The notes: a model not told the origin generated them from the letters alone. DNA of 64,000 bases from Arundinibacter roseus (GCF_004348825.1 NZ_SMJU01000009.1:62001-126000), one strand, 5' to 3'. Shown: positions 27,810 to 37,321, counted from the stretch's first letter. Program-made: numbers and translations.

Positions 27810-30800
27810 TTAAGCTTCTGTGTTTTGAGCAGCAGCTTCTTTATTACGGACTTTGGTTAGATAAGAAACCTGTGGCCGAACGTTAATTTCTTCCAGCATG
27901 TGGAATGCCCGTCCTTCTCTTTCTACTTCCAAAATCTTTGAAATTGCACTTTCGGGATCATTCATATCACCAAATGTAATGGCATTCGTTGGACATGTTT
28001 GTGCGCAAGCGGTAACAATTTCTCCATCCTGTGGCCGTCTTCTTTCTTTCCGGGCTGTAAGTTTGCCCTCTTGAATACGCTGCACACACATTGAGCACTT
28101 TTCAATAACCCCGCGAGAACGAACAGTTACCTCAGGATTGATAACCATTTTGCCTAAATCGTTATTGAAATGATAGTCAAAGTTTTCATTATCAAAGTAC
28201 TTAAACCAGTTGAAACGGCGAACTTTATAAGGACAGTTGTTGGCGCAATACCGGGTTCCTACACAACGGTTGTAGGTCATTTGATTAAGCCCCTCAGAAC
28301 TGTGTGTCGTAGCAAGTACAGGACATACAGTTTCGCAAGGTGCATTATTACAATGCTGACACATCAGCGGCTGAAAGGTTACCTCAGGGTTTTCTGATGC
28401 CTTTTCCAAACCGGCTGTACTATCAACAGATTCACTGCTGTAATAACGGTCAATTCGAATCCAGTGCATTTCCCGGCGATTAATCACCTCCTGACGTCCT
28501 ACTACCGCCACATTGTTTTCTGACTGACAGGCTACCACACAAGCGCTGCATCCTGTACAAGTGTTCAGGTCAATCACCATTCCCCACGAGTGGTTTGGAT
28601 ATTTATGACCATTCCAAAGAGAAATATCCGTTGCTTCTTTCGGGCCTTCTGAGGTTTCAATTTTGGGAACAAAGCGTCCGGCCATTGTATCTTTCTTATA
28701 GGCTGCCAAAACAGTCTCCTGCAATACAGACTCGCGACCCATTACTGTGTCATGAGTTTGCGTTTGTGCAATCTCTTTGAAGTCACCAGTTTTGGAAACA
28801 GAAACTTCTCCTGGCAAAAACGATAGGTACCCATTAGCAAATGAAGCCATAGGGAACACATTTTTACCTACACCATCAGCAGATTTTCCAGCTTTTTCTC
28901 TTCCATAGCCAATCGCAACAGCAACTGTTCCAATGGCTTGTCCCGGCTGTACTATAACAGGCAAATCAACTGATTTCCCTTTGAGATCAACCTTTACAAC
29001 ATCTCCCTGCTCGACTCCAAGTTCAGCAGCCGTTTGCTTTGAAAGGGAAGCGTAATTGTCCCAACATGCCTTAGTAACCGGCTCAGGCATTTCCTGCAGC
29101 CATGGGTTATTTGCCAAATGACCTGTCCCCATACCTACTTTCTCATAAAGAGCAAGTTCAATTGCGGAGGAGGTAGCTTTATACGTTTTTGCAATGGAAG
29201 CCGCAGCTCCGGCAACATCTCCGGTAAAACTTCCACCAGATGTGGTTGTTCCTTTTCCTGGCTCAAATACCCCGTCATGAAGCGCTTTGATCCAGAAATT
29301 TTCAAAGTTTCCGCCAGCTCCCTGCGTATAGATATTACTCCGCCAAAATGCTTTTACATATTCATGATAATCCGCATTCTTGCCTGCCCATGTCAGAAGA
29401 CTTGCCTGCGCCTGACGAGTATTATAAATCAGACTTATAGTTGGCTGAGTAAGGCTATAGAATCCGCTGATAGGTTCAGCATCGCCCCATGATTCAAGAT
29501 AATGTGAAGACGGGCAAATATATTTGACCAATGAACCGGTTTCATCGGCACGGTCTGAAAATGAAATACTCAAAGAAACTTTTGGAAGAGCCTCGGCAAT
29601 TTCAGCACCTCGTGGGTGATTGTATACTGGGTTGGCGTCCAAAAACAGAACAGCACCAAGTTTATTACCTTTTAGCTCGTCAATAAATCCATTCATAGCC
29701 TTGTCACTCCCCTGACGAATATTCATGGAAGCTCCAAGATTAATGGTAGATCCGTAGCTACCCAAAAGGCTATTCAGTGAATTAACAATAGTTTGAACCG
29801 CAGGATCATTTACACCGCATACAACTAATGATTCGCCTTTTGAGGCAATCAAATCAGCAGCAGCTTTATCAAGTTCAGGAATGGTAAGCGCAGGGGCAGA
29901 AATCGTTTGAGCGCCCATTTTGCTGGCCACTTTATTATAAAGCGTTGTAGCAACCAAACCAATCTGTGATGGCTTAACGGCCGAACGGTAATCTGCATTA
30001 GAACCGGTTAGTGAAAGAATAGTCTCAAATTGGTAATGACGAGACATATCTCTTTTGCCATCCTTTGCACTACTTAAACGACGTGTTTCAGCATATTGCA
30101 TGGAAAACATTTCCGGTGCCAGCCAGCTACCAAGAAAATCTGCGTCAATTCCAACAATAGTTTTTGCTTTGCTAAAATCATACGCAGGAATTGCTGCTTT
30201 ACCAAATGAGGTCGAATTCGCATCCAATAGAGCTGATGCAGAATTTGCATCATATTGAATGTGTTGCGTTGTAGGATATTTGGCAATAAAGTCGCTGATA
30301 ACTGCCTTTGTAGATGGGCTAACGACTGATGAGGAAACTAGGCGAATTGGGGTTCCGGAGGTAGCTACCTGAGCCAGCTGACTCATGATTTCTTTGTCAA
30401 CCTGCTCCCAACTAACCTTGGTATCTTCTCCTTTCCTAGGGCCTTTCAACTTCTCTACGTCATAAAGGCTTAATAGAGAAGCATGAACACGACCACTAAC
30501 TCCTTTTGATATTCCTGAAAGTGTATTGGGCTCTATTTTAATAGGCCTTCCTTCCCGGGTCTTTACAAGTACGCTGGCGTAATCTCCACCTTCTGCGTAC
30601 GTAGAGGCATACCAATTGGCAATTGTAGGATATTCTCCTTCTGGTTTATTTAAATAAGGGATAGCTTTCTTAACCGGAGTTTCACATGCAGCTAAGGAAA
30701 CCGCTGCCATTCCGAATCCTAAAACCTTCAAAAAATCCCGGCGGTGGGTACCCATACCGTCAACCAGGCTATCATAGTTGCTGGAATCAGGTGCATTTTG

Positions 30801-30890
30801 GGCAAATTCACTGTTGGCATTCTTGACAAAGTTTTCGTCATTACGTAACTCTTCAAGTCCCTTCCAGTACCTTTTATTTGTATCTTTCAT
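27810..30890 (-). CDS. actB: alternative complex III subunit ActB (molybdopterin-oxidoreductase-like plus Fe-S domain)
   Basis: 1,026 residues from the ATG at 30890 (a TTG lies 12 bp earlier). A twin-arginine signal (HRRDFLKVLGFGMAAVSLAAC) ends in a lipobox cysteine. The large domain resembles molybdopterin oxidoreductases; in ACIII this domain lacks the cofactor. The C-terminal third is ferredoxin-like with clusters bound by CTGCSACVVAC, CQHCNNAPCETVC, CANNCPY, CSMCVQR and CAQTCP. It relays electrons from quinol to ActA. Confidence 0.95.
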   Translation of the reverse strand: MKDTNKRYWKGLEELRNDENFVKNANSEFAQNAPDSSNYDSLVDGMGTHRRDFLKVLGFGMAAVSLAACETPVKKAIPYLNKPEGEYPTIANWYASTYAEGGDYASVLVKTREGRPIKIEPNTLSGISKGVSGRVHASLLSLYDVEKLKGPRKGEDTKVSWEQVDKEIMSQLAQVATSGTPIRLVSSSVVSPSTKAVISDFIAKYPTTQHIQYDANSASALLDANSTSFGKAAIPAYDFSKAKTIVGIDADFLGSWLAPEMFSMQYAETRRLSSAKDGKRDMSRHYQFETILSLTGSNADYRSAVKPSQIGLVATTLYNKVASKMGAQTISAPALTIPELDKAAADLIASKGESLVVCGVNDPAVQTIVNSLNSLLGSYGSTINLGASMNIRQGSDKAMNGFIDELKGNKLGAVLFLDANPVYNHPRGAEIAEALPKVSLSISFSDRADETGSLVKYICPSSHYLESWGDAEPISGFYSLTQPTISLIYNTRQAQASLLTWAGKNADYHEYVKAFWRSNIYTQGAGGNFENFWIKALHDGVFEPGKGTTTSGGSFTGDVAGAAASIAKTYKATSSAIELALYEKVGMGTGHLANNPWLQEMPEPVTKACWDNYASLSKQTAAELGVEQGDVVKVDLKGKSVDLPVIVQPGQAIGTVAVAIGYGREKAGKSADGVGKNVFPMASFANGYLSFLPGEVSVSKTGDFKEIAQTQTHDTVMGRESVLQETVLAAYKKDTMAGRFVPKIETSEGPKEATDISLWNGHKYPNHSWGMVIDLNTCTGCSACVVACQSENNVAVVGRQEVINRREMHWIRIDRYYSSESVDSTAGLEKASENPEVTFQPLMCQHCNNAPCETVCPVLATTHSSEGLNQMTYNRCVGTRYCANNCPYKVRRFNWFKYFDNENFDYHFNNDLGKMVINPEVTVRSRGVIEKCSMCVQRIQEGKLTARKERRRPQDGEIVTACAQTCPTNAITFGDMNDPESAISKILEVEREGRAFHMLEEINVRPQVSYLTKVRNKEAAAQNTEA

Positions 30891-30937
30891 AAAACTGTTC
30901 AATAACGAATTTTTATCTTGGAATTTTCTTCAGATTA

Positions 30938-32134
30938 TTAATAGTGACACTTTGAACATTCCAAACCGCCAATATCAGCCACCTTTAATGCTTCCTTGCT
31001 CTCGCTATTATGCAGCTGTACAAGCTTATCGTAATAGGCATTACCTTTGGTATTAACCTCTGTTTTGCGATGGCAATCGATACACCAACCCATCGTAAGT
31101 GAAGAGCGCTGCTCCACGACTTCCATTTTTTCAATTTCACCATGGCATTGCTGACATTCCAGCCCTCCCACATTCACGTGCTGAGAGTGATTGAAATAGG
31201 CAAGATCTGGCAAATTGTGCACACGAACCCATTCAATCGGCTGATTAGTTTCGATGGCTGCGTAAATTTTCTGAATTTCAGGAGATTCTTTCTTGATAGC
31301 TCCGTGGCAGTTCATACAAATGTTTGCCGAAGGAATATGTGCAGACTTTCCACGATTAACGCCCGTGTGGCAGTAGTTACAGTCGATTTGATATTCGCCT
31401 GCATGCAGTTTATGAGAGAAAGCAATGGGCTGCTTAGGAGCGTAACCCTGCTGTACGCCTACGTTATAGGCACCATCTATAAGAGCTTTGGTAACTAACA
31501 ATACAAAAACCCAAATAGTGGCCGAACGTATCGCCGGATTGTTAGCTGCTTTTGAAAATGTAGTTTTAAGGCGATCCATAAAAGGTACGCCATCTGCACC
31601 CGTGGCATCTCCACTGACAGCCTTGGACAATAATGTTACGATTACCAGCAACACACCAAGAACGAGTAACATAACCACCAACAAGGCAATTAGTACCAAT
31701 ACAAATAAATCAGAAGGTCCGCTTGATTGCGCAACCGCTGCACCTGCTGCAGGGGAGCCACCATCAGCAGCAACCGGAGCGGCATTTGCCTGATCTATGT
31801 AAGCTAAAATCCCTTTAATGTCATCTTCTGACAAATTAGGGAAGCTAGTCATCTGAGCCTGATTGTACTCGTTATAGAGTTTTACAGCTGCCGGATCACC
31901 ACTTGCGATCATCGCCTGCGAATTGTGAATCCAACTGACAAGCCATGGAAAATCCCGGCGTTCTGAAATGCCTTTTAACCCAGGCCCTACTGATTTCTCG
32001 GCTGTGACATTATGACAGCTCGAGCAATTATTTTTAAACAATGTTTCCCCTTTGGCTGCATCGCCTTCAGCATCCTGTGCAAAAGCCAAAAACGGGCTGC
32101 ATAGTAGGGCCAATCCTACAATGAATTTTTTCAT
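30938..32134 (-). CDS. actA: alternative complex III subunit ActA, multihaem cytochrome c with fused N-terminal cytochrome domain
   Basis: 398 residues from the ATG at 32134, which begins a clear signal peptide (MKKFIVGLALLCSPFLAFAQ); the longer frame would start upstream of the predicted transcript start. An N-terminal class I cytochrome c domain (CSSCH near residue 37, distal Met in QMTSFPNLSE) is followed by two membrane spans and then the classic five-haem part (CNYCH, CMNCH, CQQCH, CIDCH, CSKCH). That is six haems in total, one more than the pentahaem ActA. First gene of the respiratory operon. Confidence 0.93.
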   Translation of the reverse strand: MKKFIVGLALLCSPFLAFAQDAEGDAAKGETLFKNNCSSCHNVTAEKSVGPGLKGISERRDFPWLVSWIHNSQAMIASGDPAAVKLYNEYNQAQMTSFPNLSEDDIKGILAYIDQANAAPVAADGGSPAAGAAVAQSSGPSDLFVLVLIALLVVMLLVLGVLLVIVTLLSKAVSGDATGADGVPFMDRLKTTFSKAANNPAIRSATIWVFVLLVTKALIDGAYNVGVQQGYAPKQPIAFSHKLHAGEYQIDCNYCHTGVNRGKSAHIPSANICMNCHGAIKKESPEIQKIYAAIETNQPIEWVRVHNLPDLAYFNHSQHVNVGGLECQQCHGEIEKMEVVEQRSSLTMGWCIDCHRKTEVNTKGNAYYDKLVQLHNSESKEALKVADIGGLECSKCHY

Positions 32135-32216
32135 TCTAACAGATAGTTTTTTTGCTATGAGAGCGGTTTTTTTTATTTGTATATTCATAATAATGCATTC
32201 ATGATACTTCAACACA

Positions 32217-32246
32217 CAAATCTACTGCACGAATTTTTATCCACAA
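32217..32246 (-). promoter_or_regulatory. promoter of the act-cta respiratory operon
   Basis: TTG (32244-32246), 19-nt spacer and TAGATTTG (32217-32224) on the minus strand match the Bacteroidota consensus exactly. Predicted start about 75 nt before the actA ATG. No comparable site was seen within the next 16 kb, where all intergenic gaps are under 60 bp. Confidence 0.7.
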
Positions 32247-32360
32247 AAGTATTTTATCTATATTTTACCATAGACACTTATTTATACTTTTTCTAATCAA
32301 AACCGGTTGCGACACCTTTTTGTTTTCAGTAAAGAACATCTGACTATCAATCATTTATAA

Positions 32361-32413
32361 AAAAATACCATTCGTGAAAGCTACTTAATGTTTGCTCCAC
32401 AAATGGTATTTTT
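32361..32413 (-). terminator. terminator of tRNA-Cys
   Basis: A 12-bp perfect stem AAAAATACCATT/AATGGTATTTTT, extendable by four pairs with one G-U, encloses about 20-28 nt and is followed on the minus strand by a run of T residues. It lies 38 bp after tRNA-Cys. Confidence 0.7.
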
Positions 32414-32450
32414 CCAGCTTGCAGGTCTTAAATTATTTCCTGCGATGTTG

Positions 32451-32521
32451 AGGTTCCGAGCGGATTCGAACCGCTGTAGGAGGTTTTGCAGACCTCTGCC
32501 TAGCCACTCGGCCACGGAACC
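32451..32521 (-). tRNA. trnC: tRNA-Cys (anticodon GCA)
   Basis: A 71-nt cloverleaf: acceptor GGTTCCG/CGGAACC, anticodon GCA in CTGCAAA, T arm GCGGTTCGAATCCGC, discriminator U, no encoded CCA. A TAATTTTG at 32567-32574 could be its own -7 element, but no good -33 TTG exists, so readthrough from rpsA is also possible. Confidence 0.96.
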
Positions 32522-32526
32522 AAATA

Positions 32527-32565
32527 CCCGGTCAATTCTCTGCTGTCAGCAATGAACTGACCGGG
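32527..32565 (-). terminator. hairpin after rpsA
   Basis: A 12-bp stem (CCCGGTCAGTTC with GAATTGACCGGG on the transcribed strand, one G-U) and 15-nt loop, 24 bp beyond the rpsA stop. The following U-tract is weak (TATTTGG), so it may be a leaky terminator or a 3' end-stabilising hairpin that lets some transcripts continue into tRNA-Cys. Confidence 0.55.
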
Positions 32566-32588
32566 GCAAAATTAGGAATTATTCAAAC

Positions 32589-34424
32589 TTACTCAGCGTC
32601 TTTGTCTTCTTTTTTAGAAGTTTTTTTGCCTTTCTTTTCGGTTTCTTCCATTTGTTCTTTCAAAGCAGAGAGAATATCCAAATCTCCGAAGGTCGATTTG
32701 TCTGCTTCTTTCTCCTTAGAAGCGGGTGCTTCTGCTGCTTTGGGTGTTACTTTCTTGGGAGCTTTTTCTTCTACTACTCCAACCTGCCAGATTTTGGCAT
32801 GCGATAGAACGATTTTCTTTTCGTCTTTGGAGAATTCCAATACCATGAAATCCAGGCTATCCCCTATTTCGGCTACCGAGTTATCTTCTTTTGAAATATT
32901 TTTGATCGTTGCAATTCCTTCAATACCATAAGGCAGTTCAAGTGTTGCAAATTTATCTCCTTTGGACAGAACTGTGCAACGGTGTACTGATCCAACTTCG
33001 AAGATAGACTCAAAAGTATCCCAAGGGTTTTCTTCCAGTTGCTTGTGTCCAAGAGCAAGACGACGGTTATCGGCGTCAAGTTCAAGTACCACAACTTCCA
33101 ACTGATCTCCAACTTTAATAAAGTCGGATGGGTGTTTGATTTTCTTGGTCCAGGAAAGATCCGATACGTGCACCAATCCATCGATTCCTTCTTCAAGCTC
33201 AATAAACAAGCCGAAGTTTGTTAGGTTACGAACCACACCGCTGTGACGAGTACCTACTGCGTACTTATCTTTCAGTTCAGCCTGTGTCCATGGATCTTCG
33301 GTTAGTTGCTTAATGCCAAGCGACATTTTGCGTTCCTGACGATCAAGTGTTAATACAACAGCTTCAAGTTCGTCATTTACACTCATGAATTCCTGTGGAT
33401 TCCGCAAGTGCTGCGACCATGACATTTCTGATACGTGAATCAATCCTTCAACACCTGGAAGAATTTCAAGGAAAGCGCCGTAATCAGCTACATTGACAAT
33501 GCGGCCTTTTACTTTCGATCCAACCTGAATCTCTTCGGACAAAGAGTCCCATGGATGTGATTGAAGCTGCTTCAAACCAAGTGAAATACGCTTTTTCTCT
33601 TCGTCAAAGTCAAGTACAACAACATTGGTTTTCTGATCCAGGCTCAACAATTCGGACGGGTGATTAATACGTCCCCACGAAATATCTGTAATGTGAAGAA
33701 GTCCATCCACACCACCTAAGTCGATAAATGCACCGAAGTTGGTCATGTTTTTGATCACGCCTTCCAATACCTGACCTTTTTCGAGGTTGTTCAGAATTTG
33801 CTGACGCTGTGCTTCAAGATCTTTCTCGATCAGAATCTTGTGAGAAACAACTACGTTATCGTTTGCATGATTAATCTTAACAACTTTAACTTCCATACGC
33901 TTTCCAACAAAAATGTCGAAATCACGAATTGGCTTCACATCAATTTGCGAACCGGGCAAGAATGCTTCGATTCCATATATATCTACAATCAGACCGCCTT
34001 TGGTTCTGCGCTTTACAAGTGCATCCATGACGAGATCTTCTTCAAATGACTTCTGAATATTGTCCCAGGCAGTGATTACTTTGGCTTTCTTACGAGAAAG
34101 TACAAGTTGTCCCTGAGCATCTTCCTGATTTTCTACGTATACTTCTACCTCATCACCAATTTTGAGATTCGGTAAATCTCTGAATTCGTTAGAGGAAACC
34201 AATCCATCAGATTTGAAACCTATGTTTAGAATTACTTCACGATCGGTAATTCCTACAACTGTTCCTTTTACTACTTCTTTTTCCTGAATTGGAGAAAGTG
34301 TGTTTTCATACATTTGCTCCAATCGAGCGCGATCTGCGGCTGTGTAGCCGGTACCAAATCCTTTGTCATCTGCGGTTTCCCAATCAAATTCGGGGCTAAC
34401 GTAGCTTTGTTTTTCCTTTGCCAT
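32589..34424 (-). CDS. rpsA: 30S ribosomal protein S1
   Basis: 611 residues from the ATG at 34424 (MAKEKQSYVSPEF). Six S1 RNA-binding repeats can be followed, for instance NFGAFIDLGGVDGLLHITDISW, DYGAFLEILPGVEGLIHVSEMSW and NFGLFIELEEGIDGLVHVSDLSW, with a degenerate last repeat and a Lys/Glu-rich tail. S1 helps place mRNA on the ribosome. A consensus promoter lies about 95 bp upstream. Confidence 0.97.
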   Translation of the reverse strand: MAKEKQSYVSPEFDWETADDKGFGTGYTAADRARLEQMYENTLSPIQEKEVVKGTVVGITDREVILNIGFKSDGLVSSNEFRDLPNLKIGDEVEVYVENQEDAQGQLVLSRKKAKVITAWDNIQKSFEEDLVMDALVKRRTKGGLIVDIYGIEAFLPGSQIDVKPIRDFDIFVGKRMEVKVVKINHANDNVVVSHKILIEKDLEAQRQQILNNLEKGQVLEGVIKNMTNFGAFIDLGGVDGLLHITDISWGRINHPSELLSLDQKTNVVVLDFDEEKKRISLGLKQLQSHPWDSLSEEIQVGSKVKGRIVNVADYGAFLEILPGVEGLIHVSEMSWSQHLRNPQEFMSVNDELEAVVLTLDRQERKMSLGIKQLTEDPWTQAELKDKYAVGTRHSGVVRNLTNFGLFIELEEGIDGLVHVSDLSWTKKIKHPSDFIKVGDQLEVVVLELDADNRRLALGHKQLEENPWDTFESIFEVGSVHRCTVLSKGDKFATLELPYGIEGIATIKNISKEDNSVAEIGDSLDFMVLEFSKDEKKIVLSHAKIWQVGVVEEKAPKKVTPKAAEAPASKEKEADKSTFGDLDILSALKEQMEETEKKGKKTSKKEDKDAE

Positions 34425-34517
34425 AAATAGTTTGAAAATTTGCCCTGACATACATCAACTCCCAGGCAGCTGAGTTGAATTTTGTGAAACATGGTATTGC
34501 TTTGAAAAAATAGACCG

Positions 34518-34546
34518 CAAAGGTACTGTTTTTTTTCTTTTTTCAA
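34518..34546 (-). promoter_or_regulatory. rpsA promoter
   Basis: Minus-strand TTG (34544-34546), 18-nt spacer, TACCTTTG (34518-34525), close to the Bacteroidota consensus. Predicted 5' leader of about 85 nt before the rpsA ATG. Confidence 0.65.
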
Positions 34547-34652
34547 ACCTGCTTCCCGGAATAATAAATATGCGCACGTATACAGCCTTACTTGCGTAAG
34601 CAGATTAACAGGAAACTACGTCCTGAAAAGCAATGAAAAACAAGGGAGAATT

Positions 34653-35165
34653 TTAATACATCGCCTCACGGGCTCCTAAATACGGAAGCCATCCTTCATC
34701 TATAGTTCCGGAAAAATCGCGTAGAAACATTAGAAAAGAAGGCCGAAAAGGGCGTTGGAAGAGTGGCATGGAAGCCTCTTCGGGAGTATAATCGCCTTTA
34801 CGTGAATTACAGCGCTTGCAGGCAGTAGCAAGATTGTCCCAATTTGTTTTGCCACCTCTTGATTTTGGCAATACATGATCCAACGTAAGATCTTCATGCG
34901 TGCCGCAATATTGACAGCGATTGCCGTCGCGCTTGAAAATATTTTGCCGAGTCATCATTACGCCTCGATACGGCAAATTAATATACTTGTTTAGCCTGAT
35001 CACGGTCGGCATTGGATATATTTCGCTCACCGTGCGTAATGCATAGGTGGGCGAATCAGCGATCATCTCGGCTTTGTGGAGGTAAACCAGCAAAAAAGCC
35101 TTAGGAACGGAACAAACACTAAGTGCACTATAATCTTGATTGAGAACCAAAACTTTCCTGCCCAT
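34653..35165 (-). CDS. HNH endonuclease family protein
   Basis: 170 residues. The HNH core is CQYCGTHEDLTLDHVLPKSRGG followed by NLATACKRCNSRKG; two CxxC pairs bind zinc and the DH pair and N give the active site. The first 80 residues (GRKVLVLNQDYSALSVCSVPKAFLLV) match the stand-alone HNH proteins common in Bacteroidota and cyanobacteria. Substrate unknown; no phage or restriction genes are nearby. The last 30 residues contain GTIDEGWLPYLG. Confidence 0.88.
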   Translation of the reverse strand: MGRKVLVLNQDYSALSVCSVPKAFLLVYLHKAEMIADSPTYALRTVSEIYPMPTVIRLNKYINLPYRGVMMTRQNIFKRDGNRCQYCGTHEDLTLDHVLPKSRGGKTNWDNLATACKRCNSRKGDYTPEEASMPLFQRPFRPSFLMFLRDFSGTIDEGWLPYLGAREAMY

Positions 35166-35329
35166 GGGTTTAAAATGGTAAATTCTTCAAAGCAATTTAG
35201 AAAATATACCCTTAAATAACGCCAACGGATGGTTAAATGTTAGTAAAATTTTGATAGTGAATCTTTTTGTTGACGAAAGGGCCGATTGACATATGAAACC
35301 ATATACAATCAAATCCTCTGATTTTCAGA

Positions 35330-35788
35330 TCAGTAGCCCATTCTATCCGTTTCACGTTTTATGTCGCGTTCTTTTATACTGTCACGTTTGTCATACAGTT
35401 TTTTCCCCTTGGCCAAAGCAATTTCCAGTTTAACCAACCCGCGCTCAGATGTAAATAGCTTGCAGGGGATGATTGTCAATCCCTGATCTGTAAGTTTTTC
35501 TTCAAGTTTGCGCAATTCTCGCTTGGTAAGCAGGAGTTTACGATCCCGCAAGGGATCGTGATTGTAGTGTGTTCCTTCTGTATAAGGAGAAATATGCAGA
35601 CTTCGAATATAGAGCTCACCGTCCATAAAAAGGCAGTACGCATCCTGAAAGTTTACTTTCCCCTGACGAATTGATTTAATTTCAGTTCCGGTCAATACCA
35701 TTCCAGCCGTATAGTTTTCCAGAAAGAAATATTCGAATGAAGCACGACGATTGGCTATATTAACCTTCTTGGCTATTTTTTCAGACAT
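35330..35788 (-). CDS. smpB: SsrA-binding protein SmpB
   Basis: Partner of tmRNA in rescue of stalled ribosomes. 152 residues from the ATG at 35788 (MSEKIAKKVNIANRRA), the usual N-terminus; the longer frame has no homology. Signatures NRRASFEYFFLENYTAGMVLTGTEIKS and the basic C-terminal tail (KGKKLYDKRDSIKERDIKRE) are intact. The tmRNA gene itself is not in this window. Confidence 0.95.
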   Translation of the reverse strand: MSEKIAKKVNIANRRASFEYFFLENYTAGMVLTGTEIKSIRQGKVNFQDAYCLFMDGELYIRSLHISPYTEGTHYNHDPLRDRKLLLTKRELRKLEEKLTDQGLTIIPCKLFTSERGLVKLEIALAKGKKLYDKRDSIKERDIKRETDRMGY

Positions 35789-35811
35789 TTGTATAATTTT
35801 ACCACTAGATG

Positions 35812-35843
35812 CAAATGTAATCATTCAATAAAAACTATTCCAA
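35812..35843 (-). promoter_or_regulatory. smpB promoter
   Basis: Minus-strand TACATTTG (35812-35819) with TTG at 35841-35843, spacer 21 nt, slightly longer than the 19-nt optimum. The distance to the smpB ATG is about 24 bp, which implies a very short leader. Confidence 0.5.
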
Positions 35844-35848
35844 TTCGG

Positions 35849-36328
35849 ATGAAATCTTACACAATCAATCTGTACCGAGCAATTCTCATGAGCTGCCTTT
35901 TACTGGTTTCATTGGTGGTACAAGCCCAATCCCCGGAGACCGAAATAAGGAATGTCATCGATCAGCTTTTTACCGGCATGCGAACCGGGGATTCTTCACT
36001 GGTAAGTAAATCATTTTTAGCGGATGCTACACTTCAATCTGTATCTGCCGGGCAGGATGGCAGCATTCGGATACAAAAAGATGCGATTCAGGGATTTATT
36101 AAAGCTGTTGGCACTCCGCATAGCAGTATTTGGGATGAGCAAATTTATGGAGTTCAAATCAAGGTAGATGGTCCAATAGCTCATGCGTGGGTTCCCTATA
36201 AGTTTTTTGTTGGGACTACGTTCAGCCATTGTGGAGTTAACTCCTTTACGATGATTCGTATGGATAGCGGCTGGAAAATTGCAAGCATCACAGACACACG
36301 GCGGAAGGAGCCATGTATAGAGCCATGA
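35849..36328 (+). CDS. secreted NTF2-like (SnoaL/DUF4440-type) protein
   Basis: 159 residues from the ATG at 35849. Signal peptide (AILMSCLLLVSLVVQAQ) then a cone-like NTF2 fold pattern: IRNVIDQLFTGMRTGDSSLVSKSFL at the start and DGPIAHAWVPYKFFVG, CGVNSFTMIRMDSGWKIASITDTR at the end. Such domains bind small molecules or act as enzymes; no catalytic residues can be assigned. Divergent from smpB. Confidence 0.8.
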   Translation: MKSYTINLYRAILMSCLLLVSLVVQAQSPETEIRNVIDQLFTGMRTGDSSLVSKSFLADATLQSVSAGQDGSIRIQKDAIQGFIKAVGTPHSSIWDEQIYGVQIKVDGPIAHAWVPYKFFVGTTFSHCGVNSFTMIRMDSGWKIASITDTRRKEPCIEP

Positions 36329-36337
36329 GTTTACTTC

Positions 36338-37315
36338 TCAAAATGGAAGTAACTGCTTCCAGGTACCTTTGATCCAATTATATTTCAGAGTACTTGGTAA
36401 TGCTTTCCACCAATACTTATTCATTTCTACGGCAAAAGAGGGCTGCATGTAGCAGTTAATGGCACATCCTTCACAAGCAGGGAGTTTTCCTTCGAGCGCT
36501 ACAAGTTTCTGTACTTCTTCTGATTGGTACAAAGTTTTCAGTCGCCCTTCAATCGGAAATTCTTTCAGTCCTAAATGGTAGCATGGAAGAACGAGCTTGT
36601 CTTCGGGTGAAATCACGAGGGTTGTGCTTGCTGCCTTACAAATGGGATCTTCGAGGTGATTCCCCCCATCGATCCGAAGTTGAACAAATGCATCATTCAG
36701 ATACACGTTTTTTTGCTTTCCCCAATTTGTAAGCTCCTGCAAAGCAGCCGCTGATAACTGACTTCCTACATCATTGTATTCAAATACCGGATTGAGTATC
36801 AAAACCAATCCATTCGGCAGGCATATATCTTCCAACAATTGTGGAATCTGATGAATATTATGTTCAAATACTGTAAAAAGTATATCCGGGCGCTCACCCA
36901 ATTGTTTTGCAACCTCAATGGATTCAATTACTTTATCAAAACATTTTACACCACGGGAGCGATCATGCTCTTCTGCAATGGGTGAATCCAAAGAGAAATG
37001 CAGCATGTCGATCAGCCCTGCTAGTCGATTGGCGTATTTTGGATATAATAAACCGTTCGTAGTTACGGTTGTAATCAAACCCTGATTTTTGGCTTCTTGC
37101 AGGAGAAGATCAAGTTGGCGGTGAAGAAGAGGCTCGCCTCCTGTAAAATCAATCACTTTGACTCCCAGAGCTTTTAAATCCCGAATATTGTTTTTTGCAC
37201 TTTCAAGAGTTACATAGGGAGATGGTCTCTCCCAAATGTCACAAAAGCCGCACGTGGCATTGCAGCGATAAGTCAAATAGTAATTACATAAAACAGGATT
37301 TGAAACTAGCCTCAT
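36338..37315 (-). CDS. radical SAM protein with C-terminal cysteine cluster
   Basis: 325 residues. The radical SAM motif is CNATCGFC near residue 18, followed by IDFTGGEPLLHRQLD (the GGEP SAM-binding motif). The C-terminal part has cysteines in LPCYHLG and CEGCAINCYM, resembling a SPASM/twitch-type second cluster site. The substrate is unknown. It starts 6 bp after accD ends, so the two are cotranscribed. It is convergent with the NTF2-like gene, 9 bp between stops. Confidence 0.85.
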   Translation of the reverse strand: MRLVSNPVLCNYYLTYRCNATCGFCDIWERPSPYVTLESAKNNIRDLKALGVKVIDFTGGEPLLHRQLDLLLQEAKNQGLITTVTTNGLLYPKYANRLAGLIDMLHFSLDSPIAEEHDRSRGVKCFDKVIESIEVAKQLGERPDILFTVFEHNIHQIPQLLEDICLPNGLVLILNPVFEYNDVGSQLSAAALQELTNWGKQKNVYLNDAFVQLRIDGGNHLEDPICKAASTTLVISPEDKLVLPCYHLGLKEFPIEGRLKTLYQSEEVQKLVALEGKLPACEGCAINCYMQPSFAVEMNKYWWKALPSTLKYNWIKGTWKQLLPF

Positions 37316-37321
37316 TGGATT

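Noticed and set aside
32135-32215. Longer N-terminus for ActA
   Set aside because: The predicted transcript start (about 32210) falls inside it and it would bury the signal peptide beginning at 32134.
36328-36360. Short inverted repeat between the NTF2-like and radical SAM stops
   Set aside because: Only six contiguous pairs, overlapping the end of the radical SAM gene; too weak to call a terminator.
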